DNA of 17,028 nt from CAYVDH01 sp964450355. Its GTDB lineage: Bacteria > Bacteroidota > Bacteroidia > NS11-12g > UBA955. Below the pieces are notes generated by a model that saw nothing but the letters and a program-made list of their open reading frames with translations, did not search any database and was not told the DNA's origin. Both the position numbers and the translations under genes were made by a program. Shown here one piece after another: positions 14,323 through 17,028 of the stretch (position 1 is the first letter of the stretch; each line of letters starts with the position of its first letter). Location of the stretch: assembly GCA_964450355.1 (NCBI GenBank), contig CAYVDH010000070.1, positions 1 to 17,028 on the forward strand. Reading direction: 5' to 3'.

Positions 14323-17028
14323 TTATCTGATAACTTCTACTACACCTTTTAAAAGGTGTCGTTCATTATATACATCAAATATAGTCAATGTATAAATATA
14401 TAAATTATTTGAATTGTCATCAGGTATCCATGGTTCTAAAGGATTGTTTGTTTTAAATACCAATTCTCCCCATCTATTAAAGATATTTAAATCAAATTCT
14501 TTCATCCATTCTGCACCATCAATAATAAATACATCATTTATGCCATCATTATTGCATGTTACTGCATTTGGAATAAAGAACTGTTTTCGGTGTATTAAAT
14601 AAAATTTAAAAAATGAATCATTAGTGCAACCATTTATATCTGTAATACTAACATTAGCTTTTATTGTATCACTGTTGTAAAATGTTTTATAGAAAGGCGA
14701 ACCATTACCAACACCTAAATTTCCAAAATTCCAATGAATTGTGTTTAATGAAAATGAAGATGACGCTGTAAACCTCCATTGACTAACATCAAAAGTATTG
14801 GTAGTTCTTTGCCATGTGATGTTAATAGGTGGTGTAGGATAAACAGTTACAGAAATAGAATCCTTAGATAAACAATTATTATTACTTATTACTTCATAGT
14901 AAATGGAATAATCACCAGCTTTATTGAAATTACCAATAAGTGTAGAACTATCTTTAAATATAGGTAAGAATTTATTTGAGTAAAGCCAATTATAGTTGTT
15001 AATTTTTTTATTGTTAAATAGTGCAAGATTTTTAAAAATAAATTCATTTTTATTTTCACAAACAAACACCTTTGAAACGTTTAGATTAGCAGTTACAATT
15101 GGAGTTAATTCAATTGTGTCAATAAATGGGTTATTACAATTGTCACTGAGTTTAGCAATTAGTATTGTATTAGTGTTTTTAGTTGAAAAATTAATTATTG
15201 AATCATAAGAAACTACATTACCATCTTTAATCCATTGATAAAGATTTTTTTTATTGTTCATGAATAAAGGTTTAAGTGCTAAATGTGCTGTATCTATAAA
15301 ACATGGATTACTAAGATTAATTTGACCAGAAAGTGGTATATCTAATTTTATTAAGATAGAAGCTGTATCACTATTTCCACAAGCATCAAAAATGTATGCA
15401 TTTACGCTATCAGGGGTGTTAAAATTATGTATAATGCTATCATATTTGCTTTGAAGTAAAGTCTTTGAAGCATTCCAATTAAAATTATAGGGAGGTTTTC
15501 CTCCAATTTGAGTTTGTCCAAATGCGTCTTTGAAATATTTTAATTTTAAATTAGTGGATATTAATGGACATATTAAAGTATCTTTAGGCAAATAAATTTT
15601 AGGTTTAGTGTATGTAAAACTACTTATTTGAGTAGTTGCAATAGGAGAACAAGCATCACTTGCTTGTACAATATAAACATGATTCCCATTGCCTATGATT
15701 GGTATGGTGTTTCCTAATATCCAATTTGTTGAATCTATTGGCTTCCATTTAAAATCATACGACCCTTTTCCGCCTTTTGCATTTAGATTGAAATTCAATA
15801 TCTCATTGGAGCATAAATTGATTGTTGAATTTGAACTATCAATACTAATCTTAGGTAAAACATAAACTGTTTTATATGCTGTATCAGTTTTGCCACATCC
15901 ACTACTATCACTAATGATAATTCTAAATGTTGTAGTAGATTCAAGTGGTAAAGTAGTTGCTATTCGATCATTGCTGTCATTTACTAAATTTCCAGGACTC
16001 CATTGCCATTTACTTCCTCCTGTTGTTTTTAATTGTAAAGTGTTATTATAACAAATAGTTGTGTCATTTCCAGCATTTGCAGTGTCTTTACTATAAATGA
16101 GTAAGCGCAAGGTGTCAGTTCGAAAATAACTTTGTACTTGTGGTGATGTGCTAATGATGCGAATGCGATAATTTGGGCTTGTAATGACGTCAAATAATGG
16201 TAGAATACCTTTAATAACACTGTCTTTATTTGTTTTAATTTTACCTAATTGGCGGTGATTTCCATCAAAAAAACCATTTTCATCACTCAATTCAGCAATG
16301 AATTCATTATTAATTCCATAATTTCCTTCTTTTGTATAAGGAATCAAAAGGGTATCACCTGCGCAATATGGACCTTTACTTACTTTGCCCCTTGTAATGC
16401 TGTAATCATAGATTTTGGAGAGGATGAAATCTTGACTTCCGCTGTCTGAATAATATGTTTGATTGTTTAAATAAATACTTTTATAAAAGTTATTACCAAA
16501 GTAAACACCATTATTATTGTCGAATAGAAATCCTTTTACTGGATAGGGGCTTACAGAGTCACCCGTTCTTAAAAGCCATAACAAATTGCATAAAGAATCA
16601 ACTTTGCAAAAAAACTGACCACCGTCTTTTTGTTTTAAAAGAGAATCAATGTAAGAAAAATTGCCATAAACATACCCTCCTAAATAAGTATTTGACCCTT
16701 TAGAATTACCAATATCAAACTGACCATTAAATTTTACATCAATATTTTTTAATAGTAAATGAGCTCTTGGTTTATCATTATCAGTACTAAAAGCAAAAGG
16801 AATAATATTGTCCTTTACGCTATATATTTTTTTGTAATTGTATAAGCTGATACTGTCTTTTATTGCTCCTGAAATAATATATTTATTTTTATCAATTCGA
16901 TTGGAATTTAAAGCAAAAAAATATCCATTATTTTCGTCTGTATATTTTACAATTCTAATTTCATTTTTATTTTTTTCATTAATTACTAGTTTAATCAAAT
17001 GACTTTTATTGTTAAAATTAATTTGGTG
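14323..17028 (-). CDS. T9SS type B (CHU_C-like) surface protein, 5' end outside window
   Basis: At least 901 residues are visible. The frame is still open at base 17028 and the visible N-terminus has no signal peptide, so the gene is cut by the window edge; the TTG at 16998 is not a credible start. The first third (about 16100-16960) has blade-like segments, YLGGYVYGNFSYID, GGQFFCKVD and SQDFILSKI, similar to SBBP/beta-propeller repeats. The middle (about 14640-16130) is a series of Ig/PKD-like modules, including AGNDTTICYNNTLQL and repeated Cys-containing strands. The last 85 or so residues match the gliding-motility-associated type B domain: FFIPNAVTCNNDGINDVF, FDLNIFNRWGELVF, and LLKGVVEVIR at the end. 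The usual WDG is replaced by WIP, so this tail is divergent. The protein is probably exported by T9SS and displayed or released at the surface, perhaps as an adhesin; ligand unknown. Confidence 0.88.
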   Translation of the reverse strand, partial: HQINFNNKSHLIKLVINEKNKNEIRIVKYTDENNGYFFALNSNRIDKNKYIISGAIKDSISLYNYKKIYSVKDNIIPFAFSTDNDKPRAHLLLKNIDVKFNGQFDIGNSKGSNTYLGGYVYGNFSYIDSLLKQKDGGQFFCKVDSLCNLLWLLRTGDSVSPYPVKGFLFDNNNGVYFGNNFYKSIYLNNQTYYSDSGSQDFILSKIYDYSITRGKVSKGPYCAGDTLLIPYTKEGNYGINNEFIAELSDENGFFDGNHRQLGKIKTNKDSVIKGILPLFDVITSPNYRIRIISTSPQVQSYFRTDTLRLLIYSKDTANAGNDTTICYNNTLQLKTTGGSKWQWSPGNLVNDSNDRIATTLPLESTTTFRIIISDSSGCGKTDTAYKTVYVLPKISIDSSNSTINLCSNEILNFNLNAKGGKGSYDFKWKPIDSTNWILGNTIPIIGNGNHVYIVQASDACSPIATTQISSFTYTKPKIYLPKDTLICPLISTNLKLKYFKDAFGQTQIGGKPPYNFNWNASKTLLQSKYDSIIHNFNTPDSVNAYIFDACGNSDTASILIKLDIPLSGQINLSNPCFIDTAHLALKPLFMNNKKNLYQWIKDGNVVSYDSIINFSTKNTNTILIAKLSDNCNNPFIDTIELTPIVTANLNVSKVFVCENKNEFIFKNLALFNNKKINNYNWLYSNKFLPIFKDSSTLIGNFNKAGDYSIYYEVISNNNCLSKDSISVTVYPTPPINITWQRTTNTFDVSQWRFTASSSFSLNTIHWNFGNLGVGNGSPFYKTFYNSDTIKANVSITDINGCTNDSFFKFYLIHRKQFFIPNAVTCNNDGINDVFIIDGAEWMKEFDLNIFNRWGELVFKTNNPLEPWIPDDNSNNLYIYTLTIFDVYNERHLLKGVVEVIR

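Noticed and set aside
16996..17028. TTG at 16998 as the start of the T9SS type B protein
   Set aside because: The frame continues without a stop to the window edge (ten more codons) and the segment after the TTG has no signal peptide, which a secreted T9SS cargo needs. The gene is treated as partial.

Overview
The window comes from a low-GC member of the phylum Bacteroidota. Four independent signs support this: a MurF-Alr fusion gene, two large secreted proteins that end in type IX secretion (T9SS) C-terminal domains (one type A, one type B/CHU_C-like), several good matches to the Bacteroidota -7 promoter element TAnnTTTG, and start codons preceded by A/T-rich sequence without Shine-Dalgarno motifs. 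I cannot place it below phylum. The strand is almost fully coding. No gene-free gap exceeds about 120 bases. I see no tRNA, rRNA, CRISPR array, transposase or insertion sequence.

Layout. (1) Bases 45-5244, plus strand: a small putative lipoprotein followed one base later by a 1488-residue T9SS cargo protein, closed by a clear intrinsic terminator at 5276-5307. (2) Bases 5306-7076, minus strand: a two-gene envelope operon, made of a 206-residue protein of unknown function with a signal peptide and C-terminal membrane anchor, then a DoxX-like integral membrane protein. (3) Bases 7182-8695, plus strand: a 128-residue unknown protein with a TTG start, then a solitary nuclease with the N-terminal domain of type I restriction HsdR subunits. 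This is the most accessory-looking part. (4) Bases 8692-10080, minus strand: an APC-family amino acid permease. (5) Bases 10165-13446, plus strand: housekeeping genes, the MurF-Alr fusion (peptidoglycan precursor synthesis) and thyA (dTMP synthesis). (6) Bases 13443-17028, minus strand: a lipoprotein with two D-x-N-x-D-like loops, preceded by the 3' part of a T9SS type B adhesin-like protein whose 5' end lies outside the window.

Two of the longest possible reading frames do not begin at real starts. The permease most likely begins at 10080, because the upstream TTG at 10101 lies inside its promoter. The last gene remains open through the window edge and lacks a signal peptide, so it is truncated.

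The best leads are the orphan HsdR-N nuclease with its small partner, the placement of -7 boxes only 4-7 bases before several start codons (predicting leaderless mRNAs), and an abrupt codon-use shift inside the 1488-residue cargo protein that suggests modular assembly. I did not find a convincing new multi-gene system.
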